Source: Vibrio sp. 99-8-1
GTDB taxonomy: Bacteria > Pseudomonadota > Gammaproteobacteria > Enterobacterales > Vibrionaceae
NCBI RefSeq assembly: GCF_013114595.1
Contig: NZ_VTXE01000012.1
Location: forward strand, 1-64,000
Direction of reading: 5' to 3'
Length of the DNA stretch: 64,000 nucleotides
The notes under the pieces were generated by a model that saw only the letters and a program-made list of their open reading frames with translations, searched no databases and was not told the DNA's origin. The translations under genes and the position numbers were made by a program. This document shows, piece by piece, positions 19,297-31,320 of this stretch (positions are counted from its first letter, which is position 1; each line of letters starts with the position of its first letter).

Positions 19297-19929
19297 ATGG
19301 TTCTAGGTAAACCTCAAACCGATCCAACTTTAGAATGGTTTCTTTCACACTGTCATATTCATAAATATCCATCCAAAAGTACGCTGATTCACGCTGGTGA
19401 AAAAGCGGAAACTTTATATTACATAGTGAAAGGCTCCGTAGCTGTGCTTATCAAGGATGAAGAAGGAAAGGAGATGATTCTTTCTTACCTAAATCAAGGT
19501 GACTTCATCGGTGAACTAAGCTTATTTGCAGAAGAGCAAGATCGTACCGCTTGGGTACGTGCGAAATCCCCTTGCGAAGTTGCGGAAATCTCTTTTAAGA
19601 AATTCCGTCAGCTGATCCAAGTAAACCCAGACATTTTAATGCGTCTTTCTGCTCAAATGGCTAACCGTCTTCAGGTTACAAGCCAAAAAGTAGGTGACCT
19701 TGCATTCCTAGATGTAACAGGACGTATTGCGCAAACACTTTTGAACCTTGCCAAGCAACCTGATGCAATGACCCATCCAGACGGCATGCAAATTAAGATC
19801 ACTCGTCAAGAGATTGGTCAAATTGTTGGCTGTTCTCGTGAAACAGTAGGTCGAATCCTGAAGATGCTAGAAGAGCAAAACCTAATTTCTGCGCATGGTA
19901 AAACTATTGTGGTTTACGGCACGCGCTAG
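19297..19929 (+). CDS. crp: cAMP receptor protein
   Basis: 210 aa, full length, almost colinear with E. coli CRP. The N-terminal cAMP-binding barrel contains [23 protein letters not shown] (phosphate-binding cassette with the conserved Glu and Arg). The C-helix follows ([33 protein letters not shown]). The C-terminal [28 protein letters not shown] carries the Arg-Glu-Arg recognition residues. Global regulator of catabolism and, in vibrios, of quorum sensing and virulence. Transcribed from its own upstream region and followed by a strong terminator. Confidence 0.98.
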   Translation: MVLGKPQTDPTLEWFLSHCHIHKYPSKSTLIHAGEKAETLYYIVKGSVAVLIKDEEGKEMILSYLNQGDFIGELSLFAEEQDRTAWVRAKSPCEVAEISFKKFRQLIQVNPDILMRLSAQMANRLQVTSQKVGDLAFLDVTGRIAQTLLNLAKQPDAMTHPDGMQIKITRQEIGQIVGCSRETVGRILKMLEEQNLISAHGKTIVVYGTR

Positions 19930-19954
19930 ATATTAATAATCTAAGCACAACACC

Positions 19955-19985
19955 AAAAACGCAGCATTATTGCTGCGTTTTTTTA
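19955..19985 (+). terminator. Intrinsic terminator of crp
   Basis: AAACGCAGCA / TGCTGCGTTT stem with a 4-nt loop and T7 tail, about 25 nt after the crp stop. Confidence 0.92.
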
Positions 19986-20316
19986 TGGCATCTCTTTCTC
20001 TCTGTATCCATCACAAATTTCTTTTCCATTTTTAATCACCAATCTAGAATCCAGCGAATAGATAGTTAACAGCAACAGTAAACTCATTTTTGGCTGATCT
20101 ATTTGCAGTAACAATCTTCCCTGCATAAACCAGACACGACAGTCTAGACAGATTGAAAAACCATACAGGCTATTGATTTATAAAAATAATTACCTTTAGA
20201 TCGATCAACAAACAACTTTACAATCAAATTATTTGATAATCAATAAACCTCATTTTTAGCAAAAAAGTAAACCATGATTAATAACAACGCAGCTGAGAAA
20301 TCAGTATTCCCCGCAT
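19986..20316. other. Gene-free spacer between crp and groEL terminators
   Basis: About 330 A/T-rich bases with no supported gene. It holds a 7-bp palindrome ATCAAAT-T-ATTTGAT at 20223-20237 and a 14-codon open frame at 20274-20318 that lacks a ribosome binding site. I see no tRNA or convincing promoter. Confidence 0.5.
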
Positions 20317-20347
20317 AAAAAAACCGAAGCCAAAGCTTCGGTTTTTT
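20317..20347. terminator. Bidirectional terminator after groEL
   Basis: AACCGAAGC / GCTTCGGTT stem with a CAAA loop, flanked by A and T runs so that it has a U-tract on both strands. It lies about 50 nt beyond the groEL stop. Confidence 0.9.
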
Positions 20348-20395
20348 GTTCACAATATTACTGTCAGCGGTAAACCGCTATCAATAACTCTTGGC

Positions 20396-22063
<1,668 letters not shown>

Positions 22064-22114
22064 CTATTTTTACTTTAATTTGTCGTTTAAGAGTGAATGT
22101 CTTAACGCTTACTT

Positions 22115-22405
22115 CTATTCAACGATAGCCATGATGTCATTTTCAGACATAACAAGAACTTCTTTACCATCAATCTTTTCAGTTTTCGTACCGTAACCTT
22201 CAGCAAAGATAACTACGTCACCCACTTTAACGTCTAGTGGCATAACAGAGCCGTTTTCTAGAATACGACCTTTGCCAACAGCAACTACCGTACCGCGAGT
22301 GGATTTTTCAGCTGCAGAGCCAGTTAACACGATGCCACCAGCAGATTTAGATTCAACTTCTTGGCGCTCAACGATTACACGGTCATGTAAAGGACGAATA
22401 TTCAT
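22115..22405 (-). CDS. groS: Co-chaperonin GroES
   Basis: 96 aa. It begins [26 protein letters not shown], which includes the mobile-loop region contacting GroEL, and ends [14 protein letters not shown]. It forms the heptameric lid of the chaperonin. Ribosome binding site AGGAGAG. First gene of groESL, under a sigma-32-like promoter about 65 nt upstream. Confidence 0.99.
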   Translation of the reverse strand: MNIRPLHDRVIVERQEVESKSAGGIVLTGSAAEKSTRGTVVAVGKGRILENGSVMPLDVKVGDVVIFAEGYGTKTEKIDGKEVLVMSENDIMAIVE

Positions 22406-22467
22406 CTGTATTCTCTCCTGATATTGTTTATTTAATGAAAGTGCTGATTAATCAGCTTGTGACAGAG

Positions 22468-22495
22468 ATGTGGGGGCGCAAATATATTTACCAAG
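22468..22495 (-). promoter_or_regulatory. Sigma-32 (heat-shock) promoter of groESL
   Basis: On the minus strand CTTGGTA (22489-22495), a 12-bp spacer and CCCCCACAT (22468-22476) resemble the sigma-32 pattern CTTGAAA / CCCCAT-T. It is correctly placed upstream of groES. Confidence 0.7.
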
Positions 22496-22618
22496 GGCAG
22501 AGCCGCTTTTTTTTTGTGAAAGGAATCTCCTTTTTTGCCTTATCTTATCGATTGACTGCATTGCCTAAGTAAAAGCAGTGGTTCAGAATAAAAACATCTC
22601 TATCAGGCGAAGATAAAT

Positions 22619-22870
22619 ATGGCTTGTAATATCTGTAATGGTAATCATTGGTTCTGGCAAAAAATAGGCCGCTGCAAGCGATGTATGGATCAGCTCACTA
22701 CTCTGTCGGTATTATGTTGGGTGGTGTGGTGGTTTACCTGCAAAGAGAACCCCAGTAGCGTGGAATCTATAGCTCTAATCTTTGCGGGTTTCGCTTTTAA
22801 TGGTTTGTTGTTTTTGCATTTGTGGTTCCGTTTCGTCATCTTTCCGATGCGAAAACGAAATAAGAAGTGA
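22619..22870 (+). CDS. DUF3624-like small membrane protein
   Basis: 83 aa. A Cys-rich N-terminus (CNICNGNHWFWQKIGRCKRC, two CxxC-type pairs that could hold zinc) is followed by two hydrophobic segments (LSVLCWVVWWFTC and IALIFAGFAFNGLLFLHLWFRFVIF) and a basic tail RKRNKK. It resembles the DUF3624 proteins seen in vibrios, of unknown function. It is read alone on the plus strand between groESL and the alkaline phosphatase. The stop codon lies inside a perfect 11-bp inverted repeat. Confidence 0.75.
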   Translation: MACNICNGNHWFWQKIGRCKRCMDQLTTLSVLCWVVWWFTCKENPSSVESIALIFAGFAFNGLLFLHLWFRFVIFPMRKRNKK

Positions 22871-22890
22871 GCCACTAACGGCTCACTTCT
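22863..22890. repeat. Perfect inverted repeat over the DUF3624 stop codon
   Basis: AGAAGTGAGCC / GGCTCACTTCT, 11 bp with a 6-nt loop, between two convergent genes. Neither side has a U-tract, so termination would be inefficient or Rho-assisted. Confidence 0.6.
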
Positions 22891-22915
22891 GTCGGTGCTT
22901 AATAAATAGATTTCT

Positions 22916-24400
22916 CTACTTAGCCAAGCTCAACGCTTCATTCATCACATGGTAAATGTAATTTTGTTCGATGACACCTTGGAATAAATAGGCTTGCGGG
23001 CCTCGAGCAAAGATCGCAACATCTTCACCAGAGTGAGTTTCAGATGACAACTTAATTAAAGATTGCTGCTTGTAATCCAATTGAGTCACCTGCTGCTGAG
23101 TCAAATCTGTACGAGCTCCATCCACTGCACCGGGTCCGTTTCCATAGGTTAACGTAGTGTATTTTTTACCTTGCTTATCGACACTGTACTTACCTTTAGA
23201 CTTAGATAATCCCAAAATATTGTTACCACGCTGAGAATAACCGTTCATAACTAAAGTGTGAGCATGGTCTGCCGTAGCAATGATTAAGGTGTCTTCTAAG
23301 TTAGTGTTCTCTAGTGCCACTTTAATTGCGTCATCAAAAGCGATGGTATCCGCAAGTGCTCGCTTAGCGTTACCGTCATGGTGAGCATGATCAATCCTTC
23401 CGGCTTCCACCATCAACACATAACCTTCTTTATTCTTTGATAAGATCTCAATAGCTTTTGCGGTCATTTCAGCTAGAGAAGGTTCACCGTCACGTCGATC
23501 TTCTTCGTACTTCATATGACTACTTTCAAACAGACCCAATACGCGAGAGGTGTCGCTACCTAATTGATCAAACTGAGCTTTGTTATAGACATACTCGCCT
23601 TCCGGATAACGAGACTGCCAATCAGCAATAAGGTTTTTGCCATCTTTACGTTTGCCCTTTTTACCTTCAGGATCAATCATATCGTTTGGAATAAACTCGC
23701 GTCGTCCACCGCCCAATGCAACCTGAATGCCATCACCCTTATCAAACTGGATAAACTGGCTGGCAATATCTTGGCAGCCCTGATTTTTAGCAATATTTGG
23801 CACATCATGTTCCCAGTTACGATCAGCGCTATGAGCGTAGGTAACCGCAGGAGTAGCATGAGTTAATCTTGCCGTAGAAACAACACCCACAGACATTCCG
23901 CGCTCGGCGGCCATTTCCCATGCGCTGGTCGCTTCATTACCTAATGCCGTGTTACAGAAGCCACGTTGAACATTATCATTCACATTCAGCGTACCCGCTT
24001 TAGTTTTTACACCAGTCACCATTGCAGAGGCTGTACCAGCTGAGTCAGGAATCTGCATATCCGTATTGTAGGTTTTCACCAAAGCGGCATGAGGAAGGCT
24101 TTCCATAGACAAATTATACTCTTCACCCATCATCCCTCGACGTTGACCTTCAAAGATACGCGCCGCCGTTATGGTGCCGACACTTAAACCATCGCCAATA
24201 AACAGAATGACATTCTTAGCAGGTTTATCGATGGCTTTTGTCGCTTTGGCTTTTTCAATATTGCTCTCGGCTTGGCTATACCAAGCATCATTTTTTTGCG
24301 GTACCTCAACAGAATGGCTGCTACCTGTACCACTATTACTGCATGCAGATAGTGACAATACAATGCCACCCATAACAAGGGATAAATGACTTCCTTTCAC
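22916..24400 (-). CDS. Alkaline phosphatase, lipoprotein
   Basis: 494 aa, PF00245-type alkaline phosphatase. Metal and active-site motifs appear in order: VILFIGDGLSVG (Zn/Mg Asp), PDSAGTASAMVTGVKTKAGT (nucleophile Ser in DSAGTA), VLMVEAGRIDHAHHDGNA, IIATADHAHT and SSETHSGEDVAIFARGP (metal His). The leader MKGSHLSLVMGGIVLSLSAC ends in a lipobox, so the enzyme is probably membrane-anchored and faces the periplasm or outside. It releases phosphate from monoesters. No clear Pho box was noticed. It is not obviously the orthologue of E. coli PhoA, so I give no symbol. Confidence 0.92.
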   Translation of the reverse strand: MKGSHLSLVMGGIVLSLSACSNSGTGSSHSVEVPQKNDAWYSQAESNIEKAKATKAIDKPAKNVILFIGDGLSVGTITAARIFEGQRRGMMGEEYNLSMESLPHAALVKTYNTDMQIPDSAGTASAMVTGVKTKAGTLNVNDNVQRGFCNTALGNEATSAWEMAAERGMSVGVVSTARLTHATPAVTYAHSADRNWEHDVPNIAKNQGCQDIASQFIQFDKGDGIQVALGGGRREFIPNDMIDPEGKKGKRKDGKNLIADWQSRYPEGEYVYNKAQFDQLGSDTSRVLGLFESSHMKYEEDRRDGEPSLAEMTAKAIEILSKNKEGYVLMVEAGRIDHAHHDGNAKRALADTIAFDDAIKVALENTNLEDTLIIATADHAHTLVMNGYSQRGNNILGLSKSKGKYSVDKQGKKYTTLTYGNGPGAVDGARTDLTQQQVTQLDYKQQSLIKLSSETHSGEDVAIFARGPQAYLFQGVIEQNYIYHVMNEALSLAK

Positions 24401-24560
24401 TGATATTCTCCAAATTAATTATGTTGTTATGAACAGCAGAGAGACTAGATGGGGAATGATGAATTTAAATATCAGTTTCATTAAAGTTCGTTGAATAATT
24501 TATGAAGCAGAGATGACGAGAAAGAAATTGAAACGGTAAAGTCACAGATAGGCCAGAAAG

Positions 24561-24595
24561 AAAAAAGCCCCTAAACCAATATTGGTTAGGGGCCT
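24561..24595 (-). terminator. Intrinsic terminator of the arginine operon
   Basis: GCCCCTAA-CCAATATTGG-TTTAGGGGC forms a long near-perfect stem followed by T6 on the minus strand, 128 nt beyond the argH stop. Confidence 0.92.
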
Positions 24596-24614
24596 TCTTA
24601 GATTCATCTAAGAA
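24595..24614 (-). repeat. Second hairpin in the argH 3' region
   Basis: TTCTTAGAT / ATCTAAGAA, 9 bp perfect with a 2-nt centre, directly before the terminator stem on the argH transcript. Confidence 0.6.
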
Positions 24615-24722
24615 AAAGCAGTGGTACTAATTAAGACCGCCTTCCTTAGAAAATGTTCCCAAAAAGATCATCAAATTTTAATAAAATTTAAGAATTTACT
24701 AATGTACTTAAAAATCAATTAA

Positions 24723-26591
24723 TTACGCAACACTTGAACGAGCAATTAAACGATCCGATAGTTCGATCTCCACCGCCACTTCATCGCATGCGTGGATCCT
24801 TGGGCACTGTTCACAATCTTTTAGTACTTTTTCTGGTAACAAACTCTTTGATGTCGCAATAAAGTTCTGGCGAATGAAAAACTCTGGCGTTCGCGTTAAT
24901 ACAAACACTTTTTCTATCGCCATCTGCTTGGCTTTTTCAATCACATATTGAACGATGGTCGCACCGTGATCGTGCCATCCTGCTTCAATACTCAATGAGC
25001 GTATCTCAGCCAAACCCGAATCATACACGTACAAGGATGCACAACCGATAACCGTACCCTGATGTTCTAGAACCGCAAACGAGCCAATGCTTCTATTTAG
25101 TTCACTACGAGAGATGGGTAAATTCTCACCAATACTTGCACCGTAAGTCACCATGCTCTCTAGTACATCAATATCCGTTAAACGTGCGCCCCTTACTTTA
25201 ACACCGGAGGTATCGCGCTTACTTAATCGTTGCTGAGCCTGAGATACCGCATATTGAACTTGTTTTGGTGATACCCCGCCCAAGGCAGAACGTTTCTCAA
25301 GACAAGATTCAATGGTTAAAATGCTATAAACATCTTGTTCGATGCTAGCAGAAAATGTTTGTAACTCTTCAAGAGTCAGCTCTTCTAATGCACAACCTTT
25401 CTCTATCGCTCCAACTACCGCCACTCCAACAATATGGTGCGCTTCACGGAATGGAATGCCTTTCGCGACAAGGTAATCTGCTAATTCGGTAGCATTGGCA
25501 TAGCCTTGTTTAGCCGCTTCCAAGGTACGCTCTTTATTAACATTCAAACCTTCAAAGCAGAGTACCGCCATTTCAATGCAGTCGTTCCATGTATCTAGTG
25601 CATCAAATAAGCCTTCTTTATCCTCTTGCATATCTTTGTTATACGCTAAAGGTAACGCTTTAACCGTCATCATCATCGCTGACATTGCACCGTATACTCG
25701 ACCACATTTACCACGGATCAACTCAAGTGCATCAGGGTTTTTCTTTTGTGGCATCAGAGATGAACCTGATGTCACCGTATCTGCCAGCTCAATAAAGTTG
25801 GACTCACCTGAGTTATAAAAAATCATATCTTCAGCCAGACGAGACAAGTGCAACATAGAAATTGAAGCAATGGACATTAACTCCATGACATGGTCGCGAT
25901 CCGATACAGAATCTAAACTGTTACGGGTTGCTCGGTGAAAGCCCAAATCTTTAGCCAGCTCTTCACGATCCATTGGATATGCGGTTCCCGCTAATGCTCC
26001 TGAACCCAAAGGACAGGTATCAAGACGATGAATAGCATCACCTAAACGAGAGTGGTCACGTTCAAACATCTCGACATAGGCTAAACACCAGTGAGCAAAA
26101 GTCACGGGTTGAGCACGTTGCAAATGCGTATATCCCGGCAGTACCGTATCTTGATGCATTGCCGCCACTTCAACCAAGTGGTTTTGTAATCGGTCTAACG
26201 CAATAAGAAGTTGTTGCCCCTGTTGACGACACCAAAGTTTTAAATCTGTGGCGACTTGGTCATTACGAGAACGGCCAGTATGGAGCTTCTTACCTAAGTC
26301 CCCTACTTTTCCAATTAGCTTCTGTTCGACCCAGCTATGAATATCTTCGGCATCCGACTGTAAAATCTGACGAGGATCTTGCTGCACTTCACCATGAAGT
26401 TCATTAAGCGCAGACTCTAATGTCTGCTGCTCTTGCTCAGACAGTACATTGACTGACAATAATGCTTTTGACCACGCAATTGAGCCAACAATGTCTTGCT
26501 CAGCCAATCGGTAATCAAAGCGCAATGAATCATTGAATTCTTTAAACCGAGTATCTGCTGCTTGGGTAAATCTTCCGCCCCATAATGCCAT
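24723..26591 (-). CDS. argH: Argininosuccinate lyase fused to a GNAT (ArgA-like) domain
   Basis: 622 aa, against about 460 for ordinary ArgH. Residues 1-~455 are argininosuccinate lyase ([36 protein letters not shown]; signature [20 protein letters not shown]), which splits argininosuccinate to arginine and fumarate. After a linker ([19 protein letters not shown]) residues ~475-622 form a GNAT acetyltransferase domain like the C-terminal part of N-acetylglutamate synthase ([56 protein letters not shown]). Such argH(A) fusions are described in Moritella and vibrios and can supply the first pathway step. Last gene of argCBGH. Confidence 0.95.
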   Translation of the reverse strand: MALWGGRFTQAADTRFKEFNDSLRFDYRLAEQDIVGSIAWSKALLSVNVLSEQEQQTLESALNELHGEVQQDPRQILQSDAEDIHSWVEQKLIGKVGDLGKKLHTGRSRNDQVATDLKLWCRQQGQQLLIALDRLQNHLVEVAAMHQDTVLPGYTHLQRAQPVTFAHWCLAYVEMFERDHSRLGDAIHRLDTCPLGSGALAGTAYPMDREELAKDLGFHRATRNSLDSVSDRDHVMELMSIASISMLHLSRLAEDMIFYNSGESNFIELADTVTSGSSLMPQKKNPDALELIRGKCGRVYGAMSAMMMTVKALPLAYNKDMQEDKEGLFDALDTWNDCIEMAVLCFEGLNVNKERTLEAAKQGYANATELADYLVAKGIPFREAHHIVGVAVVGAIEKGCALEELTLEELQTFSASIEQDVYSILTIESCLEKRSALGGVSPKQVQYAVSQAQQRLSKRDTSGVKVRGARLTDIDVLESMVTYGASIGENLPISRSELNRSIGSFAVLEHQGTVIGCASLYVYDSGLAEIRSLSIEAGWHDHGATIVQYVIEKAKQMAIEKVFVLTRTPEFFIRQNFIATSKSLLPEKVLKDCEQCPRIHACDEVAVEIELSDRLIARSSVA

Positions 26592-26685
26592 TGTTTATCT
26601 CCTGCTCGCTTTCCGCGTGTTCTTTAATTATGTCTTTTATCTGATAGACGCCGTGCCTATAGGCACGGCGGCCAATACTGAATGG

Positions 26686-27897
26686 TTACTTTTGAGTGTT
26701 TAGAGTACGAATTCGACTAGCTAACGAGTAAAGACGGATAAATCCAGCGGCATGACTTTGGTCATACACATCATCTTCACCAAATGTTGCAAAACGCTCA
26801 CAGTATAAACTGTTATTAGAACGTTTTTGAGTCGCTGTTGCATGACCTTTATAAAGCTTAATCACCACCTCACCGTTAACATCTTGCGCCAGTTCTTCTG
26901 TTGCAGCAAGAATAGACTTACACAAAGGCGTAAACCAACGGCCATCATAAATTAGGTGTGCGGCTTTGATTCCAAGTTCTTCACGGAACTCATAAGAGCT
27001 TTTATCCAAAACAAGCTGCTCTACAGAACGCAACGCTTCCATCATTATGGTGCCACCGGGAGTTTCGTAACAACCACGAGATTTCATCCCTACTAGACGG
27101 TTTTCAACGATATCAATACGACCAATACCGTGTTTCGCACCCTTTTCATTTAGGTACATTAAAGTGTTGTATGGTGTCATTGCTTCACCATCCACTTCTA
27201 CAATTTCACCTTTCTCTACTTTAATAGAGACATATTCCGCTTCATTTGGCGCTTGCTCAGGACTGTTTGTCCATGCCCAGCAATCGTCATTAGGAGCATT
27301 CCATGTCTCTTCAAGTACGCCACCCTCAGTGGAGATGTGCCAAGCATTGGCATCACGCGAATAAATTTTAGTTAAAGAAGCAGAACAAGGAATATTACGC
27401 TCAGCCAGATAGTCTAAACACTCTTCACGGCTGACTAAGTCCCACTCACGCCAAGGAGCAATAACATGCAAATCAGGGGCAAGCGCTGCGAAAGCACTCT
27501 CAAAACGTACCTGATCATTTCCTTTACCTGTACAACCATGAGCTAGCGCATCTGCATTCACTTTACGAGCACATTCCACTTGCGCTTTGGCGATAATTGG
27601 ACGCGCCATAGAGGTACCAAGAAGGTATTTACCTTCGTACACAGCACCGGTTTTCAATGATGGGTAGATATAATCCGCCACCATTTGCTCTTTTAAATCC
27701 GCGATATACACTTCAGATGCACCAGAAGCGATAGCTTTCTCTTCGACACCTTCAAGTTCTTCATCACCTTGGCCAACATCGGCAACAAAAGCGACAACTT
27801 CACAATCATAATTCTCTTTAAGCCACGGAATGATTACTGATGTATCTAGACCGCCGGAATAGGCTACGACTACTTTATTTACTTTAACTTGACTCAT
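26686..27897 (-). CDS. argG: Argininosuccinate synthase
   Basis: 403 aa. The N-type ATP pyrophosphatase loop is at the N-terminus ([20 protein letters not shown]); further blocks are [15 protein letters not shown] and [13 protein letters not shown]. It joins citrulline and aspartate with ATP to make argininosuccinate. It lies 94 nt before argH and 96 nt after argB on the same strand, in a conventional argCBGH order. Confidence 0.97.
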   Translation of the reverse strand: MSQVKVNKVVVAYSGGLDTSVIIPWLKENYDCEVVAFVADVGQGDEELEGVEEKAIASGASEVYIADLKEQMVADYIYPSLKTGAVYEGKYLLGTSMARPIIAKAQVECARKVNADALAHGCTGKGNDQVRFESAFAALAPDLHVIAPWREWDLVSREECLDYLAERNIPCSASLTKIYSRDANAWHISTEGGVLEETWNAPNDDCWAWTNSPEQAPNEAEYVSIKVEKGEIVEVDGEAMTPYNTLMYLNEKGAKHGIGRIDIVENRLVGMKSRGCYETPGGTIMMEALRSVEQLVLDKSSYEFREELGIKAAHLIYDGRWFTPLCKSILAATEELAQDVNGEVVIKLYKGHATATQKRSNNSLYCERFATFGEDDVYDQSHAAGFIRLYSLASRIRTLNTQK

Positions 27898-27993
27898 TTT
27901 TCTCTCCTAATCCCGTTACTGCACTGGCGGTCAGTTACTCGGGTTATAAATCCATTTATCTATTTAATATCCAATTTGCTTATACAAATCTGT

Positions 27994-28782
27994 TTACTGA
28001 GGTAAGAACTGGGTACCAATGCTCTTACCTGAAAATAATTCGGTTAATTTTTCAGGGTAGCGCCATGTTGCCACTTCAATCGGCCTACCTAGTTCATTGG
28101 CCGCCTGTAAAGCAGCCTGAACTTTCACTATCATGCCGTCTGTAATCACTTTCCCTTGAATCAAGCTATCTGCTTCGCTTTGGCTTAAGTTAGCAAGTAA
28201 GTGGCCTTTTCCATCCAATACACCGCTAACATCAGATAGCAGCACTAACTCTGCATCCAAAGAGCCAGCAACGGCTACCGCTGCTTGATCGGCATTTACG
28301 TTCATCATCTGGCCCTTATCAGTCAAACCGATAGAGCTGATGATAGGCACTGAACCTAGGTTCAAAATAGCCTGAACCATGGCAGAATTTCCGGGTGTTG
28401 CTTTACCCACTGCACCGAGCTCTTCATCAAGTTGCTCAACCTTACATAGGCCGCCGTCAGCTAGGCATAAACCAACCGCGTTCAAACCGTTTTTTATCGC
28501 TTCGCCTTGTAATAACTTATTGGCGGTTCCTGCCAGCGCTCCCGCGATTTCTGGAATTTGCTCATAAGGTGTAACACGTAGGCCATTTTTCTTTACGGTA
28601 TCCAGTTGTAGCTTCTTCATCAGCTCATCAACCAAATATCCACCACCATGTACAATCACTAGGTCGCGCTCGGCTTGTCGTTGGTACTCTTTAATGGCGT
28701 GAAAAAGCTTTCCAAGGGTGTCCGTGCTCGAAAGTGCAGCGCCGCCCAACTTAATCACTAATGGTTTTAGTTTTTTGGTCAT
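27994..28782 (-). CDS. argB: Acetylglutamate kinase
   Basis: 262 aa from the ATG at 28782; the amino acid kinase fold is clear ([94 protein letters not shown]). It phosphorylates N-acetylglutamate. In-frame starts also exist at 28788 (ATG) and 28794 (GTG, overlapping the argC stop). I chose 28782 because GAGA stands at a proper distance and the protein then begins like the family. Confidence 0.93.
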   Translation of the reverse strand: MTKKLKPLVIKLGGAALSSTDTLGKLFHAIKEYQRQAERDLVIVHGGGYLVDELMKKLQLDTVKKNGLRVTPYEQIPEIAGALAGTANKLLQGEAIKNGLNAVGLCLADGGLCKVEQLDEELGAVGKATPGNSAMVQAILNLGSVPIISSIGLTDKGQMMNVNADQAAVAVAGSLDAELVLLSDVSGVLDGKGHLLANLSQSEADSLIQGKVITDGMIVKVQAALQAANELGRPIEVATWRYPEKLTELFSGKSIGTQFLPQ

Positions 28783-28790
28783 TTTCATTC

Positions 28791-29795
28791 TCACAAAAGT
28801 GAAGTAAGCGGCATAAAGCCGTTACGAAGGTTTAAACACTGCATCGCATGACTCGATGCACCCTTTAAAAGATTGTCTATTGCTGATACTACGATGATGT
28901 GCTCACCTTGGACCTTCCAGCCGATGTCGCAGTAAGGTGTGCTCTCTACATCTTGTATCGCAGGTAATTGTTGATATTTCACCCGAACAGCAGGTTGATT
29001 CTTATAGGCTTTATCGAAAGCATTATTAACGTCAGCTTCCGACACCCCATTGGCCAACTTCATTGTAATCGTGGCCAAAATGCCTCTTTTGAAATTACCA
29101 AGGTGGGGAGTAAATATGACGTCACAACCAAGGTGATTAGCTATCTCAGGTTGATGACGATGGGTAAACAGTCCGTATGGTTGTAAACTCACTTCGCAAA
29201 AACTGTTTACCATGCTGGCTTTACGGCCTGCGCCTGACACGCCACTAACTGCATTGATGACAGGCCACTGGTTTAGATCGAGAAAATTCATTTCAACAAG
29301 TGGTTTGATGGCCAGTTGGGACGCAGTGGGATAGCAACCGGCAACAGCGATAAGATCAGACTGCTTGATCTGCTCTTCATTCCACTCAGCTAATCCATAA
29401 ACCGCTTTATCCAACAAATCTGAATGTTTATGCTCAAAACCGTAATAGTCTTGATAAAAATCACTGTGATTCACACGATAGGCACCCGATAGATCAAATA
29501 CCTGACACCCTTCCGCCAAGAAGACCGGGGCAAGATCATGGCTCACTTCATGTGCAGTAGCTAAGAAAACCACATCAGACGATTTAGCAACAGAATGAAC
29601 ATCAGTAAGTGCTTTGACAGGCATATCCACAACGCCAGCAAGCTTATTGTGTAAGCTCCCGACAGATTTATCTGCGTCTATACTATTGGCGGAAACATAC
29701 AAACCTGTTAGCTTGAGCTCAGGGTGTTTTGTTACTAAAAGAGCGAGTTCTGCTCCTGTATAACCGCTAGCGCCGATAATTGTGGTTTTTAACAT
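28791..29795 (-). CDS. argC: N-acetyl-gamma-glutamyl-phosphate reductase
   Basis: 334 aa. The NADP-binding N-terminus is [16 protein letters not shown]; the catalytic cysteine is in [12 protein letters not shown]; the C-terminal block [17 protein letters not shown] is the family signature. It reduces acetylglutamyl phosphate to the semialdehyde. First gene of the arginine operon, divergent from argE across a 156-bp control region with a near-consensus promoter. Confidence 0.96.
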   Translation of the reverse strand: MLKTTIIGASGYTGAELALLVTKHPELKLTGLYVSANSIDADKSVGSLHNKLAGVVDMPVKALTDVHSVAKSSDVVFLATAHEVSHDLAPVFLAEGCQVFDLSGAYRVNHSDFYQDYYGFEHKHSDLLDKAVYGLAEWNEEQIKQSDLIAVAGCYPTASQLAIKPLVEMNFLDLNQWPVINAVSGVSGAGRKASMVNSFCEVSLQPYGLFTHRHQPEIANHLGCDVIFTPHLGNFKRGILATITMKLANGVSEADVNNAFDKAYKNQPAVRVKYQQLPAIQDVESTPYCDIGWKVQGEHIIVVSAIDNLLKGASSHAMQCLNLRNGFMPLTSLL

Positions 29796-29875
29796 CTCAT
29801 AACACTCATAAAATTAGAAAAATAAGCAAAGTCTAAAATGACTATTAATACCTAAAAAGCATCATTATCCGGTTT

Positions 29876-29896
29876 TTTATTCATAAATAATGATTT
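29876..29896. promoter_or_regulatory. ArgR-box-like half sites
   Basis: TATGAATAAA and ATTCATAAAT resemble half ARG boxes (TGAAT/ATTCA). They lie just downstream of the argC promoter and between the divergent genes, where ArgR operators sit in relatives. A full two-half box is not evident. Confidence 0.35.
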
Positions 29897-29903
29897 AATA
29901 TGC

Positions 29904-29932
29904 TTTGTATCGTCTTATCGGTTATCTGTCAA
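29904..29932 (-). promoter_or_regulatory. argC promoter
   Basis: Minus strand TTGACA (29927-29932), 17-bp spacer, TACAAA (29904-29909). A perfect -35 with a moderate -10, about 110 nt upstream of argC. Confidence 0.6.
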
Positions 29933-29951
29933 TAGGGGAAGTGAAGATAAT

Positions 29952-31085
29952 ATGAAAATACCTAAGTTTACTGATGTCTATAGAGGGCTCATTTCTACCT
30001 CATCAATTAGCTCTACAGACCCTAGCTGGGATGAAGGAAACAGCAAAGTTATCGAACTTTTAGCCAATTGGCTTAAGGACTTAGATTTCGATGTTGAAGT
30101 AGAAAAGGTGGCAAAAGGCAAATTTAACTTACTTGCTAAACGAGGAAGCGGTGATGGCGGGCTACTTTTAGCAGGCCATACTGACACTGTTCCATTTGAT
30201 CAAGGACGTTGGAATTTTGATCCTCATGCTCTCACCGAATCAAATAACCGCTTTTATGGGTTAGGCACTGCAGATATGAAGGGCTTTTTTGCTTTTATTA
30301 TTGAAGCTGTAAAAAAAGTGGATTGGAAAACGCAAACAAAACCTGTTTATATTCTTGCCACCTGTGATGAGGAGACCACCATGCTAGGTGCTCGTCATTT
30401 TACAGAGCAGACAACAATACAACCGGACTACTGCATTATTGGTGAGCCAACTAGCTTGGTACCAATTCGCGGACATAAAGGGCACGTCGCCAATGCGATT
30501 CGGGTAACAGGCAAATCAGGCCACTCCTCAGATCCTTCCCTTGGCGTCAATGCTATTGAGATCATGCATGAGATACTGTTTTCGTTAATGCAGCTTAGAG
30601 ATAAGCTAGTGAAAGAGTACCATCATCCAGGGTTTGCTATTCCATCCCCTACTCTTAATCTTGGTCATATTCATGGCGGAGATAGCGCTAACCGCATCTG
30701 TGGCTGTTGTGAACTTCATTATGATGTTCGACCGTTACCGGGAATTAGCCTAGATGGTTTGGATAATATGTTACGAGGTGCGTTAAAAGAGTTAGAAAGC
30801 AAATGGCCAGATAGAATCACCATTACTCCGCTTCATGAGCCTATTCCCGGCTATGAGTGCTCAGACAGCCCATTAATAACCGGAATGGAGAACATATGCG
30901 GAGTTGACTCAGAAACCGTCAACTACTGTACGGAAGCTCCATTTTTACAGCAGCTCTGTCCCACTCTTGTTCTCGGTCCAGGCTCAATAGATCAAGCCCA
31001 CCAGCCTGATGAGTTTTTAGCTTTTGAGTATATTGAACCAACAACCAATATCCTCGCAAAAGCGATTAGGCAGTACTGTTTTTAA
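29952..31085 (+). CDS. argE: Acetylornithine deacetylase
   Basis: 377 aa M20 metallopeptidase family. Metal ligands are visible in [13 protein letters not shown] (His, Asp), [12 protein letters not shown] and [13 protein letters not shown] (Glu base pair); the dimerisation domain carries [22 protein letters not shown]. It removes acetate from acetylornithine to give ornithine, so this organism uses the linear rather than the ArgJ cyclic route. Divergent from argCBGH. Confidence 0.95.
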   Translation: MKIPKFTDVYRGLISTSSISSTDPSWDEGNSKVIELLANWLKDLDFDVEVEKVAKGKFNLLAKRGSGDGGLLLAGHTDTVPFDQGRWNFDPHALTESNNRFYGLGTADMKGFFAFIIEAVKKVDWKTQTKPVYILATCDEETTMLGARHFTEQTTIQPDYCIIGEPTSLVPIRGHKGHVANAIRVTGKSGHSSDPSLGVNAIEIMHEILFSLMQLRDKLVKEYHHPGFAIPSPTLNLGHIHGGDSANRICGCCELHYDVRPLPGISLDGLDNMLRGALKELESKWPDRITITPLHEPIPGYECSDSPLITGMENICGVDSETVNYCTEAPFLQQLCPTLVLGPGSIDQAHQPDEFLAFEYIEPTTNILAKAIRQYCF

Positions 31086-31137
31086 CCTTAATCATCTGAA
31101 ACTGTAATAATATCACTGCTTTTCTCCATATCTCACG

Positions 31138-31170
31138 AGTGATTCTGAAATTTTATTTCAGAATCACTTT
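31138..31170 (+). terminator. Hairpin terminator after argE
   Basis: AGTGATTCTGAAAT / ATTTCAGAATCACT, a perfect 14-bp stem with a 3-nt loop, 53 nt past argE. The following T-run is short (TT then ATG), so efficiency is uncertain. Confidence 0.6.
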
Positions 31171-31239
31171 ATGAAAACGATTAACAAATGACCATAATCA
31201 AATAAAGTGAATTAAAACCATTATGAGATGCGCTTTATT

Positions 31240-31269
31240 TGACTCAGTAGGCAGAAATTAGCTAGATTG
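31240..31269 (+). promoter_or_regulatory. Candidate ppc promoter
   Basis: TTGACT, 18-bp spacer, TAGATT, about 50 nt upstream of the ppc start codon. Confidence 0.5.
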
Positions 31270-31320
31270 TTTAGATATCAAGGACAAGACACTGTAATTT
31301 AATTACCAGGCAGGAATAGA

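Larger units (their letters stand above)
24401..24722. other. 322-nt spacer between argH and alkaline phosphatase
   Basis: No gene. It contains the argH terminator (24561-24595), a second perfect hairpin immediately upstream of it on the transcript (24595-24614), and an AT-rich 8-bp palindrome (24673-24689). The part 24401-24560 is the upstream region of the phosphatase gene. Confidence 0.6.

Noticed and set aside
20274..20318. A 14-codon open frame (MINNNAAEKSVFPA) just before the groEL terminator on the plus strand
   Set aside because: No ribosome binding site, no promoter, and the length is expected by chance in this spacer.
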